Made by a program: the position numbers and the translations under genes
In this document: positions 62,922 through 64,000 of the stretch, piece after piece
How the letters are laid out: each line of letters opens with the position of its first letter
Numbering within the stretch: the stretch's first letter is position 1
From: Candidatus Gastranaerophilales bacterium
GTDB taxonomy: Bacteria; Cyanobacteriota; Vampirovibrionia; Gastranaerophilales; Gastranaerophilaceae
Direction: 5' to 3'
Length of the DNA stretch: 64,000 nt
Assembly (NCBI GenBank): GCA_947624645.1
Contig: CANQLG010000002.1
Coordinates: forward strand, 1-64,000
The notes under the pieces: generated by a model
Databases searched by the model: none
Seen by the model: only the letters and a program-made list of their open reading frames with translations
Told to the model about the DNA's origin: nothing

Positions 62922-63200
62922 TTAGGTATGTCGAATAAAAGCATTGGTTATATTTGAAAGACCTAATCCCAATAATGCAATTATGGCGGGACCTAAAATT
63001 ATTAAGCCAAGAAGCATATTTGTTGTAAGCAAAACAGTACCAAGAATAGCAGTGAAATCTGCAACCATAAGTTTTTTAAATGTATCTATTTTTTTGTTTT
63101 GATAAGAATGAGTATCATCATTTTTTACTAAATTTGGAATGGATACATGTTCAAAATTAGTGACATGTTTAGTTATGTCAATTTTATTTTGTAATTTCAT
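62922..63200 (-). CDS. Small membrane protein, 92 residues
   Basis: Not recognised. The N-terminal 45 residues are polar; residues about 48-86 are strongly hydrophobic with many Leu, Ile and Gly, enough for a helical hairpin in the membrane. GAGA lies before the ATG. It converges with yebC, 15 bp from its end. A promoter is not clear. Confidence 0.55.
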   Translation of the reverse strand: MKLQNKIDITKHVTNFEHVSIPNLVKNDDTHSYQNKKIDTFKKLMVADFTAILGTVLLTTNMLLGLIILGPAIIALLGLGLSNITNAFIRHT

Positions 63201-63292
63201 TTTATATTCTCTTTTGTTACTTGTTCCTATATATATAAAAAAATTTTTTTTTCAAAAAGTGCCTTAAAAATGAATATAATAAGAAATATTAC

Positions 63293-63326
63293 AAAAAGTC
63301 CCCGAGTATTAGCGGGGACTTTTGTA
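63293..63326 (-). terminator. Terminator of the last gene
   Basis: A stem AAAAGTCCCCG/CGGGGACTTTT with an eight-base loop; on the minus strand it is followed by five T. It closes the gene at 63352-64000. Confidence 0.88.
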
Positions 63327-63351
63327 CCTCTATTAGAGATAGGGTAATAAT

Positions 63352-64000
63352 TTATTGTTCTTGGCAGCCAAAAGCAATAGTAACTTTTTCCTTCGGGTTA
63401 ACGGAAGATATTTTCATACCTCTTGGGTCAACCAGATAAGATATTTCATCACCTGTTACTTGGAATAATCCCATTGTGCCGGATAGGGCGGTTCTTGTTA
63501 AATCAACAGGAGCTGTAACAATAGCTTTACCTACATCAACATAGCTTCTGCCTGCGGCTTTAAACTGACCTTGGAAGATTTCTCCCGTACCGACACCGAT
63601 ACCTGATACTACTTGTTCTACTGCGTTTGAAGCACTGACAAGAGCACCGCCAACGGTTCTTCCTGCATCACCAAGTAATCCGCCTGCCCAAGTAAATGGA
63701 AATTCTATTATTCTTGCTACGCCATTCGGTTTTTTAACTCTGTTTACTTGAGCGGTTAAAATTTGATTTGGCAGAGCTGCTTTACATTTGCCGTTTTTAA
63801 TAGTGTTAAACGATAATTTTAAAGCACCTTGGCAATGTTTTGTCGGTCTTACTACTTCAAGTACTTTACCGTCTACTCTTGAACCTGCAGGGAATTCCAT
63901 TCCGTTAATTGTTATAGAATCTATTGTTGTTGCGGCAAATCTGTCTCCGATGTTTGCAGATTTAGCACTTATTTCGTCATTGAATGACAATTGTAAAGTC
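63352..64000 (-). CDS. Hypothetical protein, N-terminus outside the window
   Basis: At least 216 residues and open at the window edge: the frame continues upstream through a TTG at 63990 (LQLSFNDEISAK), so the true start lies beyond 64000. The visible part has GDRFAATTIDSITI and PAGSRVDGKVLEV, a beta-rich domain seen in cyanobacterial-lineage envelope proteins. A Gly/Ala-rich middle follows (LLGDAGRTVGGALVSASNAVEQ), then GDEISYLVDPRG. A role is not known. A terminator follows at 63293. Confidence 0.6.
   Translation of the reverse strand, partial: TLQLSFNDEISAKSANIGDRFAATTIDSITINGMEFPAGSRVDGKVLEVVRPTKHCQGALKLSFNTIKNGKCKAALPNQILTAQVNRVKKPNGVARIIEFPFTWAGGLLGDAGRTVGGALVSASNAVEQVVSGIGVGTGEIFQGQFKAAGRSYVDVGKAIVTAPVDLTRTALSGTMGLFQVTGDEISYLVDPRGMKISSVNPKEKVTIAFGCQEQ

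Overview
The window looks like chromosomal DNA of a host-associated, non-photosynthetic relative of the Cyanobacteria (Vampirovibrionia/Melainabacteria, probably order Gastranaerophilales). This is inferred from the very low GC content, a cyanobacterial-style housekeeping sigma factor, an LdpA homologue, an RpaA-like response regulator, and lineage-style hypothetical proteins carrying an N-terminal Pro-Ser-Phe-x-x-Lys-Lys motif. AsmA-like and MCE proteins indicate a diderm envelope. I saw no phage, transposase or CRISPR array.

Layout. 1-6.5 kb: tRNA-Gln and two AsmA-like envelope proteins flanking a WG-repeat protein. 6.5-10.6 kb: dgt-dnaG-rpoD replication/transcription operon. 10.7-16.9 kb: rpmB, an HD-domain protein, a pentapeptide-repeat protein, the membrane pyrophosphatase hppA, a glycosyltransferase-like protein overlapping an RpaA-like regulator, and a small ferredoxin. 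16.9-24.4 kb: nadA and deoB with a candidate small RNA upstream, aroC-aroK-aroB, surE, yraN and an SDR. 24.5-34.5 kb: five paralogous radical SAM proteins (three in one operon, one divergent from it, one alone), interleaved with an MCE protein, mnmG, ldpA and an isochorismatase-like hydrolase. 34.6-40.6 kb: a papain-like protease candidate and a 1371-residue repeat protein. 40.5-51.1 kb: hisS, an SGNH esterase, the operon rsgA-prenyl synthase-DUF212-histidine kinase, pnp, a patatin and a P-loop kinase. 51.4-57.8 kb: two small hypothetical genes, then rpmF-plsX-fabH-fabD-fabG-acpP-fabF. 58-64 kb: an effector-like protein, a hybrid-cluster-protein homologue that has lost its metal ligands, a glutaredoxin, a TPR protein, yebC and two hypothetical genes.

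Most genes are housekeeping. The parts most likely to be undescribed are: (1) the radical SAM family, whose extra four-cysteine module lies before the SAM-binding motif instead of after it; (2) the ligand-less hybrid cluster protein next to a glutaredoxin; (3) a recurrent leaderless promoter layout (TATAAT, exactly six bases, then ATG) in front of at least six genes; (4) a candidate sRNA upstream of deoB; and (5) homologues of cyanobacterial clock-input and clock-output proteins in a non-photosynthetic genome. All similarities are from reading and recall; no database search was run.
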